From the NCBI RefSeq assembly GCF_014698475.1, contig NZ_JACJTB010000003.1, positions 124,001 through 188,000 of the forward strand: 64,000 bases of DNA. Reading direction: 5' to 3'. A program made the translations under genes and the position numbers. This DNA is from Nostoc spongiaeforme FACHB-130 (GTDB lineage Bacteria; Cyanobacteriota; Cyanobacteriia; Cyanobacteriales; Nostocaceae). Of the stretch, positions 34,326 through 44,887 are shown piece by piece; the first letter of the stretch is position 1, and the number at the start of each line of letters is the position of its first letter. The notes beneath the pieces are model-generated. The model worked only from the letters and a program-made list of their open reading frames with translations. It searched no databases and had not been told where the DNA came from.

Positions 34326-36551
34326 ATGAATATAAATCCGGGTGAATCAACCGTTGAGTTGAAACAACAATTGCATTCTCAAATTCTCTTTGATCCAGAA
34401 TTAGCGAAACACAGTGGTAGTGAACAGTTTTTACTGAGCATCTATAATTCTGTGCAGACATCTATATTTATCGTGGATGTTCTCGACGATGGAGATTTTC
34501 GCTACGTAGCCTTAAACCCCACCCATGAACGATGGATTGGCATTAGTTCTGAGAATCTGAAGGGAAAAAAACCAGAAGATATTCTCTCGCCTGATGATGC
34601 GGCAAATGTGCGTCAGCATTATGCTGACTGCGTGCGGTTTGGTAAAACCATTTCCTACGAACAATGCTTGCAATTTCAAGGAGTGGCGACTTGGTGGAGT
34701 ACCACATTAACACCATTGCGAGATACAAACTCTCGCATTTATCGACTGATTGGCACAAGTAGTAACATCACTCCAGTGAAGCAGGTAGCCCAAGCAAAAG
34801 AAATTCAAACAGCCCAAGAACAACTGCTAGAAGCGATCGCCCAATGGATTCGAGAATCCTTAGACTTAGATACATTGCTGCATCAACTTGTAAAAGAAGT
34901 GCGGCATTGTTTGGGGTGCGATCGCATTTTGGTTTATGCCATACAGCCTGATGAAACTGGCGTAGTCATTGCCGAATCGACAGTCACCACCAATTCTTGT
35001 TTAGGGCAGAAATTCCCCGATCCTAGCTTGATTGGCAAATATCAAGAACGCAGTGGACGCGGTTGCATTCAAATTATTGAAGATATTTACACAGCCGGGT
35101 TACATCCTGACCAAGTTAAGTTGCTGGAATCTTGGCCTGTCAGGGCAAATTTAGTTGTGCCAATTTGGTCACAGCAAAAACTTTGGGGATTAATCACCGC
35201 CCAGCATTGCCATCAACCCCATCAATGGCAAGAAATCGAAATTGACCTACTCAAACAACTAGCCACCCAAATTGGCATAGCCGTTCATCAAGCCAAACTG
35301 CAAGAACAAGTACAGCATTTGCAAACCCAGCTAGAACTGCAAAAACAGCAAGCAAATAACTTTCAAACACTAGTACGTCGCATTACCGAACAAATCCGCG
35401 ACCATCAATCTGCAACCCTGGTAATGCAAACAGCCACTCAAGAACTAACTCAGTTATTTCAACTCCAGTCTTGTTACATTGAAACTTACAATGCTGGTGG
35501 AAGTGAAACAACTGTTATCTATGAATACACCACTAGCACCCCAGAATATCAAGGATTAACCCGCCAAGTTACCGACTTGCCAGAAGTGTATCAACCATTG
35601 TTAGCCAAAAAACATTGGCAATCTTTAGAAATCGTTCCGGGATGGCATCCAAAACTTAAGGTTCTGACTCAGTTAGCTTGCCCAATTTTTGATGACCAAG
35701 GCATTTTGGGTAACTTGTGGCTGCATCGACCAAGCCAAGAAATGTTTGAGCCACTGGAAATTAGTTTAGTACAACAGGTAGCCAATGAATGTGCGATCGC
35801 CCTTCGCCAAGCCAAAACTGCATCCACCAATCAAGCACAAATGCAAACATTAGAACAGCAAGAACGCCGCAAAAACGAATTTTTAAGAACTCTCTCCCAC
35901 GAACTACGCACACCCATAACCAGCATTAGCCTCGCCGCCCAAACCCTCGAAAGTATCCTTACCCCAGAAGGCATCTTAGATATCGAACTTGTCCCCCAAC
36001 TATTGCAGATTTTGCAAAACGAATGTGGGCGAGAAAGTAAGTTAATCAACGATTTGATGCAGCTTTCTTATCTCGAAGCCGAACCAAATATACCCACATT
36101 GATTACTATTGACTTACAAACATGGCTACCACCCATTGTTGAATCCTTTCGAGACATTTCCCATTGCCAAAAACAAAAACTATACCTCAATATTAATCAT
36201 CAACTCCCACCCCTAGAAACAGACATCACCGATTTAGAACGCATAGTCACCGAACTTTTAAGCTATGCTTGCAAATACACCCCATCAGGCGAAGTCATTA
36301 CCGTTTCGGCTGATTTGACAATTGATGCAGTGCAACTTAAGATTCACAACTCCGGCTTGGAAATTCCCGCCAGTGAAATACCCCGGATTTTTGAACCATT
36401 CCATCGCCTAATGAAAAATGACCCCTGGACGTATAGTGGTACAGGCTTAGAAATGGCTTTAGTGCAGAAAATGGTCAAGCATTTAGGCGGGTCAATTAAT
36501 GTAGAGAGTGTAAATCACCAAACCACCTTCATCATTACATTGCCCAGATGA
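34326..36551 (+). CDS. PAS-GAF histidine-kinase-like protein with divergent ATP-binding domain
   Basis: A 741-residue soluble sensor. An N-terminal PAS domain (about 40-150, FIVDVLDDGDFRYVALNP) is followed by a phytochrome-like GAF (about 165-325, GCDRILVYAIQPDETG), a coiled coil and a second GAF (about 350-500). The HisKA region has the H-box LRTLSHELRTPITS (His525). The catalytic domain is unusual: the N-box reads TELLSYACKYTP, with both usual asparagines replaced by Glu and Tyr. The G1 motif is HNSGLEI instead of D-x-G-x-G, and G2 is GTGLEMAL. It may be an inactive or weak kinase. Start ATG 34326 has aggga upstream; a TTG at 34284 is in frame. No response regulator is adjacent. Confidence 0.9.
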   Translation: MNINPGESTVELKQQLHSQILFDPELAKHSGSEQFLLSIYNSVQTSIFIVDVLDDGDFRYVALNPTHERWIGISSENLKGKKPEDILSPDDAANVRQHYADCVRFGKTISYEQCLQFQGVATWWSTTLTPLRDTNSRIYRLIGTSSNITPVKQVAQAKEIQTAQEQLLEAIAQWIRESLDLDTLLHQLVKEVRHCLGCDRILVYAIQPDETGVVIAESTVTTNSCLGQKFPDPSLIGKYQERSGRGCIQIIEDIYTAGLHPDQVKLLESWPVRANLVVPIWSQQKLWGLITAQHCHQPHQWQEIEIDLLKQLATQIGIAVHQAKLQEQVQHLQTQLELQKQQANNFQTLVRRITEQIRDHQSATLVMQTATQELTQLFQLQSCYIETYNAGGSETTVIYEYTTSTPEYQGLTRQVTDLPEVYQPLLAKKHWQSLEIVPGWHPKLKVLTQLACPIFDDQGILGNLWLHRPSQEMFEPLEISLVQQVANECAIALRQAKTASTNQAQMQTLEQQERRKNEFLRTLSHELRTPITSISLAAQTLESILTPEGILDIELVPQLLQILQNECGRESKLINDLMQLSYLEAEPNIPTLITIDLQTWLPPIVESFRDISHCQKQKLYLNINHQLPPLETDITDLERIVTELLSYACKYTPSGEVITVSADLTIDAVQLKIHNSGLEIPASEIPRIFEPFHRLMKNDPWTYSGTGLEMALVQKMVKHLGGSINVESVNHQTTFIITLPR

Positions 36552-36682
36552 ACTAGAATTTAGCAGTCAAAATGAGTAACTGACTGTTAAATTCTGTTAT
36601 ATCAACTACGCTGTAACCCGCTTCCTGATTAACTTTACCTTGGCATCACCCCACAAAAGCTGCTATAATCATTATTTAGTGG

Positions 36683-37174
<492 letters not shown>

Positions 37175-40100
37175 ATGTTAGCAGTTTCTGGATATCAATT
37201 TAGTGAAGTACTCTACGATGGCTTGAGAACACTGGTTTATCGTGGATATCGAGAAATTGATCACAAACCTGTAGTAATTAAACTGCTAAAAAACCATTAT
37301 CCGAGTTTTAATGAACTAGTGCAGTTTCGCAATCAATACACGATCGCTAAAAATTTACATAAACCTGGAATTATTGAAACCTATAGCCTGGAACCTTATC
37401 AAAACGGCTATGCGATTGTGATGGAAGATATGGGGGGAATTGCATTAAAGGATTATTTGACTGCGAGAAAACGGCAATCTCCTGAGTTTTTGCAAGAGTT
37501 TTTAGAAATAGCGATCGCTCTGTGCATTATATTAGATACACTCTATCGTGATGGCATCATCCATAAAGATATTAAACCCAGCAATATTGTCATTAATCCC
37601 AATACCAAACAAGTAAAAATCATTGACTTTAGTATTGCATCTTTATTACCTAGAGAAACTCAAACGCTGATTAATCCTCATGTATTAGAAGGCACATTAG
37701 CGTACATTTCTCCAGAACAAACTGGGAGAATGAATCGCTTAATTGATTACCGGACTGATTTTTATTCCTTGGGTGTCACTTTCTATGAATTATTGACTGG
37801 AGAATTACCTTTTAAATCAAACGATGTTATAGAATTGTTGCATTGTCATATTGCCAAAATTCCGCCAGAATTAGTTAACATTGCCGAAATTCCCCAGGTA
37901 GTTTCCAAGATTGTCATGAAACTGATGGCGAAAAATGCCGAAGACCGCTATCAAAGTGCCTTGGGAATCAAATATGATTTAGAAAATTGCTTAACTCAAC
38001 TCCAAGCAACGGGTAGGATTGAAAGTTTTAAAATTGCCCAAAGGGATGTGTGCGATCGCTTTACTATTCCTGAAAAACTGTATGGACGTGAACTAGAAGT
38101 TGAAACTCTGCTAACAGCATTTGCTCGCGTTGCTAATGGTGCAACAGAAATTATGCTAGTGGCGGGTTTTTCAGGAATTGGTAAAACTGCGGTTGTGAAT
38201 GAAATTCATAAACCAATTGTTAGACAGCGCGGCTATTTTATTAAAGGTAAATTTGACCAATTTAACCGAAATATTCCCTTTTCGGCATTTGTACAGGCTT
38301 TCCGGGATTTAATGGGACAATTACTCACCGAAAGCGATAAGAAAATTCAACAATGGCAGCATACAATTACTGAGGAATTAGGAGAAAATGCCCAGGTAAT
38401 TATTGAAGTCATCCCGGAATTAGAACTAATTATTGGAAAACAACCATCTGCACCAGAATTATCAGGTAGTGCAGCCCAAAATAGATTTAATTTGCTCTTC
38501 CAAAAATTTATTAAACTATTCAGCGCCTCAGAACATCCATTGGTAATATTTCTGGATGATTTACAATGGATTGATTCAGCCTCATTAAAATTGGTGCAAT
38601 CATTAATGAGTGAGGCACATCCTGAATATCTACTTCTGATTGGAGCTTATCGAGATAATGAAGTTTCGGCGGCACATCATTTAATCTTAGCGTTAGATGA
38701 AATTGCTAAAAATGGCACTACAATTAATAAAATCACACTCAAACCCCTGGATGAATTGGAATTAAATCAGTTAGTCGCTGATACCTTAGTTTGTTCCGAA
38801 GCTGTAGCCTTGCCTATTTCGCAATTAATTTATCAAAAAACTCAAGGAAATCCATTTTTTACGACACAATTCCTCAAAGCATTACACCAAGATCAGCTCA
38901 TTTATTTTAATTATGAGCAAGGACATTGGGAATGTGACATAGTAGCAATTAATCAGCGATCGCTCACTAATAATGTTGTTGAATTTATGGCATTACAACT
39001 CCAAAAATTGCCAGAAACAACACAAGAAATTTTAAAATTAGCTGCTTGCATCGGCAACCAATTTGATTTAGCAATCTTAGCCATTGTTTCGCAAAGATCA
39101 CAACCAGAAACTGCAACATCTTTGTGGAGTGCTTTAAAAGAAGGTTTAATTTTACCCCAAAGTGATGTTTACAAGTTTTTCATCAGTTCAGATCATCAAA
39201 ATATTCATCAAGAAACTTCTGAAATTATCACCTATAAATTTTTACACGATCGTATCCAACAAGCCGCTTATTCATTAATACCTGAAGAACACAAACAACT
39301 TACCCATTTGCATATCGGGCAATTGTTGTTAAACAATACTCCTAAACATCAACAAGAAGAGAAAATATTTGCCATTGTTAATCAACTGAACTGGGGAATT
39401 AAATTACTAGCAACAGCCGAACAGCGAGACGAACTCGCACATTTAAATCTCAATGCAGCCCAGAAAGCCAAAGCCTCAACAGCATATAGCGCCGCTTGGG
39501 AATACTGCACATTTAGCCTACAACTTTTACCCGAAAACAGTTGGCAATATCAATATGAATTTACTTTAAAAGTATATCAAACAGCCATAGAAGCTGCTTA
39601 TCTCAGTGGTGATTTTCCCGAAATGGAAAGGTTAGCAGAAGTTTTATTGCAACAAGCCAAGACAATTCTTGACACAATCACAGTTTATGAAGTTAAAACT
39701 CAAGCTTTAATTGCCCAAAATCAAGCTTTAGTAGCGATAAAAATAGTACTGAAAGTTCTACAATTATTAGGCGTAGAATTTCCCGAAAATCCCACACCTA
39801 ATGATATTAGTGTGGCATTACAAGATACACAATTAGCTTATCAAAATCAAGAAATTGAGTCATTAATCAATTTACCATTAATGACTGATCCAGTACAATT
39901 AGCGATTTTACGCCTGATATCAAGCATTTTACCAGCAGCTTTTCTCTCATCTCCTATTCTTTATGTGTTACTAACATTTAAAGAAGTAAAAATCTCAGTA
40001 GAATCTGGCAATCACGCTATTTCTACCCATAGTTATGGTTGCTATGCAGCGATTATGTCTAGTGGGATGGGAGATACAGAAACTGGTTATAAATTTGGGA

Positions 40101-43100
40101 AACTTGCGTTAGATTTATTACATAAACTGAATGCTAAAGAACTGCAATGTAAAGTTTATTCTCTCTTTTATGGCTTTATTAAACATTGGCAAGATGCTCT
40201 GAGTACGACTTTAAAACCTCTGTGTGATGCTTATACTATTGGCTTAGAAACTGGAGACTTTCAATTTGCAGGCTATAGCGCAGTTATGCACTGTGCATTT
40301 GCATATTTTACGGGGCTAGAAAAGGAATTATCAGAACTACAACAAGAAGTATTAGCTTTTCATGATTCTCTTACTCAAATCAGGCAAACTACCTCTGTTT
40401 ATTATTTAAAAATGTTGCAACAGGTACTACAATATTGCCAAATTAGTAGGAGTTCATCGCTATACTTACAAGGAGAGTTTTTTAATGAACAAATTATTTT
40501 ATCCAAGTATATAGAATCAAATGATCGCTTGGGTTTATTCTACCTTCATTTTCATAAATTATTTTTAAATTATTTATTAGGAGATTATCAACAAGCAATT
40601 GTTGATGCTGCTGCAACAGCACAATATTTAGATGGTGTTGTTGGTTTTCCTTATATTCCTCTATTTTATTTTTATGATTCTCTAGCACACATAGCGGTGT
40701 ACAAACAAAAACCACATTTGGAGTTAGATGAGTTACTCAAAAAAATAGCTGAAAATCAGCAAAAGATGAAAAATTGGGCTAATAAAGCACCGATGAATTA
40801 TCTACATAAATTTGAATTAGTAGCGGCTGAATGTCATCAGTTACTTAATAATCACTGGGAAGCCATAGAAAGTTATGATCGGGCAATTGTGGGAGCTAAA
40901 AATAATGGCTATATCCGTGAATCTGCACTAGCAAATGAACTTTTAGCTATATTTTATCTGAAGTTGAATAAAGAAAATGCTGCCCAAGGATATATGCAAG
41001 CAGCATACTACGGCTATGCACGCTGGGGAGCAAAAGCTAAAACCAATGACTTAGAAAAACGCTATCCGCAACTCCTCAAACCCATTCAACAACAGCAAAG
41101 ACTCAACTTCAATCCATTAGAAACTATTGCCACCATTGCTCAAACATCTTCTAGTAACAATACTAATATTACTGATGCTATAGATTTTGCCTCTGTCCTC
41201 AAAGCCGCTCAAACTATTTCTGGTACCATTGAATTAGATGAACTTGTCGCCAGCTTAACTGAAATTATTTTAGAAAATTCCGGTGCGAAAAAAGCAGTAC
41301 TAATTCTCCCGGCAGAAAATAGTATTTGGCAAGTCAAGGCAATAACTAAACTTAATCATCAAACAAGTTCTCAAGGGAAAACAGAAACTAAAATTAACCC
41401 TCAATCAATAGAGACTTGCCCCGATATTCCGTCCACATTGATTAATTATGTCAAAAATACTCAAAAAACAATTGTTATTGATAATTGTAAAACAGATATT
41501 CCTGGCATAATTGGGGAATACATGCAAACAGTCAAGCCCGGTAGTGTATTAGGTAAGCCAATTATTTATCATGGGCATTTAGTTGGTATTGTTTATTTAG
41601 AAAATAAACTGACAAGTGGTGTATTTCATAGCGATCGCCTGGAAGTTATCCAAATGTTGTCAGCCCAAGCGGCGATTTCTTTAGAAAATGCCCGTCTGTA
41701 TCGAGAATCCCAAGAAAAAGCCCAACAACTACAACAAACTCTCCAGCAGCAACAAACCTTATTTGAGGTGGTAACGCAGATTCGACAATCTTTAAATTTA
41801 GAGGCAATTTTCCGCGCCGTTACCCAAAATATTCGCCAAATTCTCCATACTGATCGAGTGGGAATTTATCAGTTTCACCTAGATACAAATTATGAATATG
41901 GTGAATTTATCGCCGAGGATGTCTTACCCTCATTTACTTCGGCTTTAGCGGTAAAAGTTCAAGATCATTGTTTTGGAGAACAATTTGCTACCTTATATAA
42001 ACAAGGGCGCTATTGTGCCATTGATGATATCAACACAGATGCAATACTGGATTGTCATCGAGAAATTTTAGTGCAGTTCCAAGTTAAAGCATCGTTGGTC
42101 GTACCAATTATGCAAGATAATGAACTTTGGGGTTTACTCTGCATTCATCAGTGCGATCGCCCGCGTCATTGGCAAACTTTTGAAATTCAATTTGCCCAAC
42201 AAGTTGGCGTACAAATGGGAGTTGCCATCAAGCAAGCAGATTTATTAATTGAAACGCAAAAACAAGCCACTAAACTCGAACAAACACTCCAACATCTCCA
42301 GCATACTCAAATCCAATTAGTCCAACATGAAAAAATGTCTGCATTGGGTAATTTGGTTTCTGGGGTAGCACATGAAATGAATAATCCTCTGGGATTTATT
42401 TCTGCTAGCTTGGAACAAGCTAAACCTATGTTGACAGATATTATTCAACATTTAAAGCTGTACAAAGAAAGCTCAAATCCTCCCAATTCAAATATTCTCA
42501 AACATGCCAAAGAAATAGACTTAGATTACACACTAGAAGACATTCCACAGATGATTTCTGCTATGATTTTAGCTTGCGATCGCTTAAAAAATATCAGCAC
42601 CAGTTTACGTACTTTCTCCCGTGCTGATAAAGATTGCAAAGTATTATTCAATATTCATGAAGGTATCGATAGTACAATTTTAATTCTCAAACATCGCCTC
42701 AAGGCTAATAACCAACGTCCTGCTATTGTCGTAATTACTGATTATGGCGACTTACCAAATATTGAGTGCTTCCCAGGACAGTTAAACCAAGTATTTATGA
42801 ATATTCTCGCCAATGCGATTGATGCCTTGGATGAATCAAATATTGGGAAGAAATTTGCAGAAATCGAAGCTAACCCTAATCAAATTAAGATTACAACTTC
42901 TGTGATAAAGCAGCAAGTAATTATCTCAATTGCTGACAATGGTAAAGGAATGACAGAAGAAGTCAAACAAAAAATATTTGACCATTTATTTACTACCAAA
43001 ACAGTCGGTAAAGGTACAGGATTAGGATTAGCGATCGCTCGTCAAATTGTGGAAGAAACTCACAATGGCAAATTAATTTGTAATTCTGTGCTTGGTGAAG

Positions 43101-43132
43101 GTACAGAATTTATCTTACAACTTCTTGTATAG
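37175..43132 (+). CDS. Giant Ser/Thr kinase - AAA ATPase - GAF - histidine kinase hybrid
   Basis: A 1,985-residue signalling protein. The N-terminal eukaryotic-type kinase (about 8-290) has VIK Lys36, the catalytic loop IIHKDIKPSN (His130-Asp132) and DFS for DFG at 151. An AAA/NTPase follows with Walker A GFSGIGKTAV (about 330) and Walker B LVIFLDDLQWID. A long helical/TPR-like section (about 600-1340) leads to a GAF, then a phytochrome-type GAF (about 1535-1690). The HisKA H-box is SALGNLVSGVAHEMNNPLG (His1732), and the ATPase has N-box NILANAIDAL and G-boxes DNGKGM and GKGTGLGLAIA. Unlike the kinase at 34326, these are intact. This is the cyanobacterial HstK-type architecture. It carries no receiver domain, so the partner regulator is elsewhere. 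Confidence 0.95.
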   Translation: MLAVSGYQFSEVLYDGLRTLVYRGYREIDHKPVVIKLLKNHYPSFNELVQFRNQYTIAKNLHKPGIIETYSLEPYQNGYAIVMEDMGGIALKDYLTARKRQSPEFLQEFLEIAIALCIILDTLYRDGIIHKDIKPSNIVINPNTKQVKIIDFSIASLLPRETQTLINPHVLEGTLAYISPEQTGRMNRLIDYRTDFYSLGVTFYELLTGELPFKSNDVIELLHCHIAKIPPELVNIAEIPQVVSKIVMKLMAKNAEDRYQSALGIKYDLENCLTQLQATGRIESFKIAQRDVCDRFTIPEKLYGRELEVETLLTAFARVANGATEIMLVAGFSGIGKTAVVNEIHKPIVRQRGYFIKGKFDQFNRNIPFSAFVQAFRDLMGQLLTESDKKIQQWQHTITEELGENAQVIIEVIPELELIIGKQPSAPELSGSAAQNRFNLLFQKFIKLFSASEHPLVIFLDDLQWIDSASLKLVQSLMSEAHPEYLLLIGAYRDNEVSAAHHLILALDEIAKNGTTINKITLKPLDELELNQLVADTLVCSEAVALPISQLIYQKTQGNPFFTTQFLKALHQDQLIYFNYEQGHWECDIVAINQRSLTNNVVEFMALQLQKLPETTQEILKLAACIGNQFDLAILAIVSQRSQPETATSLWSALKEGLILPQSDVYKFFISSDHQNIHQETSEIITYKFLHDRIQQAAYSLIPEEHKQLTHLHIGQLLLNNTPKHQQEEKIFAIVNQLNWGIKLLATAEQRDELAHLNLNAAQKAKASTAYSAAWEYCTFSLQLLPENSWQYQYEFTLKVYQTAIEAAYLSGDFPEMERLAEVLLQQAKTILDTITVYEVKTQALIAQNQALVAIKIVLKVLQLLGVEFPENPTPNDISVALQDTQLAYQNQEIESLINLPLMTDPVQLAILRLISSILPAAFLSSPILYVLLTFKEVKISVESGNHAISTHSYGCYAAIMSSGMGDTETGYKFGKLALDLLHKLNAKELQCKVYSLFYGFIKHWQDALSTTLKPLCDAYTIGLETGDFQFAGYSAVMHCAFAYFTGLEKELSELQQEVLAFHDSLTQIRQTTSVYYLKMLQQVLQYCQISRSSSLYLQGEFFNEQIILSKYIESNDRLGLFYLHFHKLFLNYLLGDYQQAIVDAAATAQYLDGVVGFPYIPLFYFYDSLAHIAVYKQKPHLELDELLKKIAENQQKMKNWANKAPMNYLHKFELVAAECHQLLNNHWEAIESYDRAIVGAKNNGYIRESALANELLAIFYLKLNKENAAQGYMQAAYYGYARWGAKAKTNDLEKRYPQLLKPIQQQQRLNFNPLETIATIAQTSSSNNTNITDAIDFASVLKAAQTISGTIELDELVASLTEIILENSGAKKAVLILPAENSIWQVKAITKLNHQTSSQGKTETKINPQSIETCPDIPSTLINYVKNTQKTIVIDNCKTDIPGIIGEYMQTVKPGSVLGKPIIYHGHLVGIVYLENKLTSGVFHSDRLEVIQMLSAQAAISLENARLYRESQEKAQQLQQTLQQQQTLFEVVTQIRQSLNLEAIFRAVTQNIRQILHTDRVGIYQFHLDTNYEYGEFIAEDVLPSFTSALAVKVQDHCFGEQFATLYKQGRYCAIDDINTDAILDCHREILVQFQVKASLVVPIMQDNELWGLLCIHQCDRPRHWQTFEIQFAQQVGVQMGVAIKQADLLIETQKQATKLEQTLQHLQHTQIQLVQHEKMSALGNLVSGVAHEMNNPLGFISASLEQAKPMLTDIIQHLKLYKESSNPPNSNILKHAKEIDLDYTLEDIPQMISAMILACDRLKNISTSLRTFSRADKDCKVLFNIHEGIDSTILILKHRLKANNQRPAIVVITDYGDLPNIECFPGQLNQVFMNILANAIDALDESNIGKKFAEIEANPNQIKITTSVIKQQVIISIADNGKGMTEEVKQKIFDHLFTTKTVGKGTGLGLAIARQIVEETHNGKLICNSVLGEGTEFILQLLV

Positions 43133-43149
43133 GAATTACACAAAAGTAT

Positions 43150-43210
43150 GAAGAAACGCAGACACGCAAGCAGCTTCCCGTTTGCGTAGCGTCTCCCTTT
43201 GGGAGAAGAG
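43150..43210. repeat. Palindromic repeat cluster
   Basis: A short cluster with aagcagcttcccgtttgcgt and agcgtctccctttgggagaag, made of overlapping inverted repeats. Of the same class as the inserts at 16449 and 58482. Non-coding. Confidence 0.55.
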
Positions 43211-43274
43211 TAGGACACAAAGTTATCAGAGTTTGAAAGAGTTATAGTGCAATACCAATTGCACATATTTCGAT

Positions 43275-43339
43275 CCCCTTAAATCCACGCCACTTGCTAC
43301 AACGGAGGGAACCTCCGCAACGCAGTGGCTCCCCTTAAA
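43275..43339. repeat. Palindromic insert within a ccccttaaa repeat
   Basis: The host motif ccccttaaa occurs at 43275-43283 and again at 43331-43339. Between them lies an imperfect palindrome (43289-43329) with gccact at one end and agtggc at the other and a ggagg/cctcc centre. This looks like insertion of a small palindromic element into an older repeat. Other parts of 43133-43713 show no gene. Confidence 0.55.
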
Positions 43340-43467
43340 AAGGCTACGGTGTACACACAAGTCCAAGTAAAGTAATAAGAGCAGGAGGCAGAAGGCAGGA
43401 GGGAAGAGGTTTTTAGCTTAGTTAATCTTTCGTAACATAGTTAGGTTTTTTCCCACCGACTTACTTA

Positions 43468-43555
43468 ATACAGCGTTTTTCATTCCCATGAGGTACATTC
43501 ATCTAGCCTTTATCCCCTATCAACTGGTACTGCACTTAACCGAAAAACGCTGTAT
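43468..43555. repeat. 88-bp MITE-like element with perfect 14-bp terminal inverted repeats
   Basis: atacagcgtttttc at 43468-43481 is the exact inverse complement of gaaaaacgctgtat at 43542-43555. The 60-bp interior is non-coding. The element directly follows a motif (cccaccgacttact) that also occurs without it at about 45513-45525. Confidence 0.7.
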
Positions 43556-43713
43556 GTCTCTCTAGTTATTACAAAGGTTTCGTAATTTTTAATTGATACT
43601 TGGTAATTACTGTTTAAATATTGAGAATGAGGATTAAAGAAATTAGTTTTCTAATCTTCAGTCTTTAGTTAAAGCATAATAGCCAAAGAACAAGTAGTAA
43701 CAAGGAAGAATCA

Positions 43714-44421
43714 ATGGTTGATGACAATGGCTCAATTCGCACTTTATCAGTTGATATTGGTGGTAGCGGTGTGAAAGCGATGGTTTTAGATATTACCGGA
43801 ACTCCGATCACAGAAAGGGCGCGGGTAGATACACCATCCCCAGCTAAACCAGATGTCGTAATTAATGCGATCGCACTTTTAGCCGATTCTCAAGGTAATT
43901 TTCATCGGGTTTCCGTTGGGTTTCCTGGTGTAGTGCGGTGCGGAGTCACAGAAACAGCAGTTAACTTACATTCTGATTGGATTGGTTTTGATTTTGCCAC
44001 AGCATTATCCCAACGTTTGAATAAGCCAGTCCGAGTAATTAATGATGCAGATATGCAAGGCTTAGGCGCGATCGCAGGCAAAGGTGTAGAGTTAGTAATT
44101 ACCTTGGGGACTGGCTTTGGTTCGGCTTTATTTGTCGATGGTAAACTTGTACCGAATATGGAAATGGGACACCATCAGTTTCGCAAAGGCCAGACTTACG
44201 AAGAACAATTAGGACGTACAGCGTTACAAAAGTATGGCGAGAAGAAATGGAACAGGCGCTTAGAAAAAGCGATCGCTTCTTTGCAGCATTTATTTAATTA
44301 TGATTGTCTTTATATCGGCGGTGGTGAAGCCGTGAAGGTAAATTTACAACTACCTTTAAATGTTAAACTCATACCCAATGTCACAGGTCTGTTAGGCGGA
44401 ATTGCCTTGTGGCGTGATTAG
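43714..44421 (+). CDS. ppgK: Polyphosphate glucokinase, ROK family
   Basis: A 235-residue cytoplasmic sugar kinase. It has the phosphate-binding motif DIGGSGVK (14-21), the catalytic region INDADMQG (Asp111 and Asp113) and the glycine-rich adenosine/phosphate motif LGTGFGSALF (131-140). It ends with a GGGEAVK helix. Size and motif spacing match cyanobacterial and actinobacterial polyphosphate-dependent glucokinases, one of which has been studied in Anabaena. It would phosphorylate glucose with polyphosphate, but phosphoryl-donor choice cannot be read from sequence alone. Caaggaagaatca precedes the ATG. It is 114 bp upstream of rpoZ. Confidence 0.9.
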   Translation: MVDDNGSIRTLSVDIGGSGVKAMVLDITGTPITERARVDTPSPAKPDVVINAIALLADSQGNFHRVSVGFPGVVRCGVTETAVNLHSDWIGFDFATALSQRLNKPVRVINDADMQGLGAIAGKGVELVITLGTGFGSALFVDGKLVPNMEMGHHQFRKGQTYEEQLGRTALQKYGEKKWNRRLEKAIASLQHLFNYDCLYIGGGEAVKVNLQLPLNVKLIPNVTGLLGGIALWRD

Positions 44422-44535
44422 AAATTTCAAGAAGTATGAATTAATTGGTATATCAACATAATCATAATTATGTATAAAAAGCCATATCTCGTATAGTACT
44501 GCTAAACTGGGGAATGTCCCCAAGAACCATTAACT

Positions 44536-44772
44536 ATGCTCAAGCGATCTAAGTTCGAGACAACCCAAACTCAAATCATGCACCGCGCCGAGGATTTAAT
44601 TAGTGCAGCCTCGAATCGCTACCGCATCACGGTTCAGGTGGCAAATCGCGCCAAGCGGCGGCGTTATGAAGATTTTGAAAGTTCTGAAGATGTGATGATG
44701 AAACCCGTGTTAAGGGCAATCATCGAAATGTCTGATGAACTGACTCAGCCAGAAATTATTGGTGAAATGTAA
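44536..44772 (+). CDS. rpoZ: RNA polymerase omega subunit
   Basis: A 78-residue protein. [20 protein letters not shown] and [18 protein letters not shown] are the conserved cyanobacterial omega sequences that bind the beta-prime subunit and aid polymerase assembly. Full length. A hairpin terminator follows at 44807. Confidence 0.97.
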   Translation: MLKRSKFETTQTQIMHRAEDLISAASNRYRITVQVANRAKRRRYEDFESSEDVMMKPVLRAIIEMSDELTQPEIIGEM

Positions 44773-44806
44773 AATTAGTCCAGCATTATAGCCTAACTAC
44801 ACGAAC

Positions 44807-44828
44807 AAAACCCGCATAGTCGGGTTTT
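44807..44828 (+). terminator. Terminator after rpoZ
   Basis: aaaacccg pairs with cgggtttt around a catagt loop, a perfect 8-bp stem with the T run inside the right arm, 35 bp after the rpoZ stop. Confidence 0.8.
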
Positions 44829-44887
44829 AATGTACTTTTGCCGATGTTACAAGCAGAATAATTCTGCGTTGCTCAATTATCCCACTA

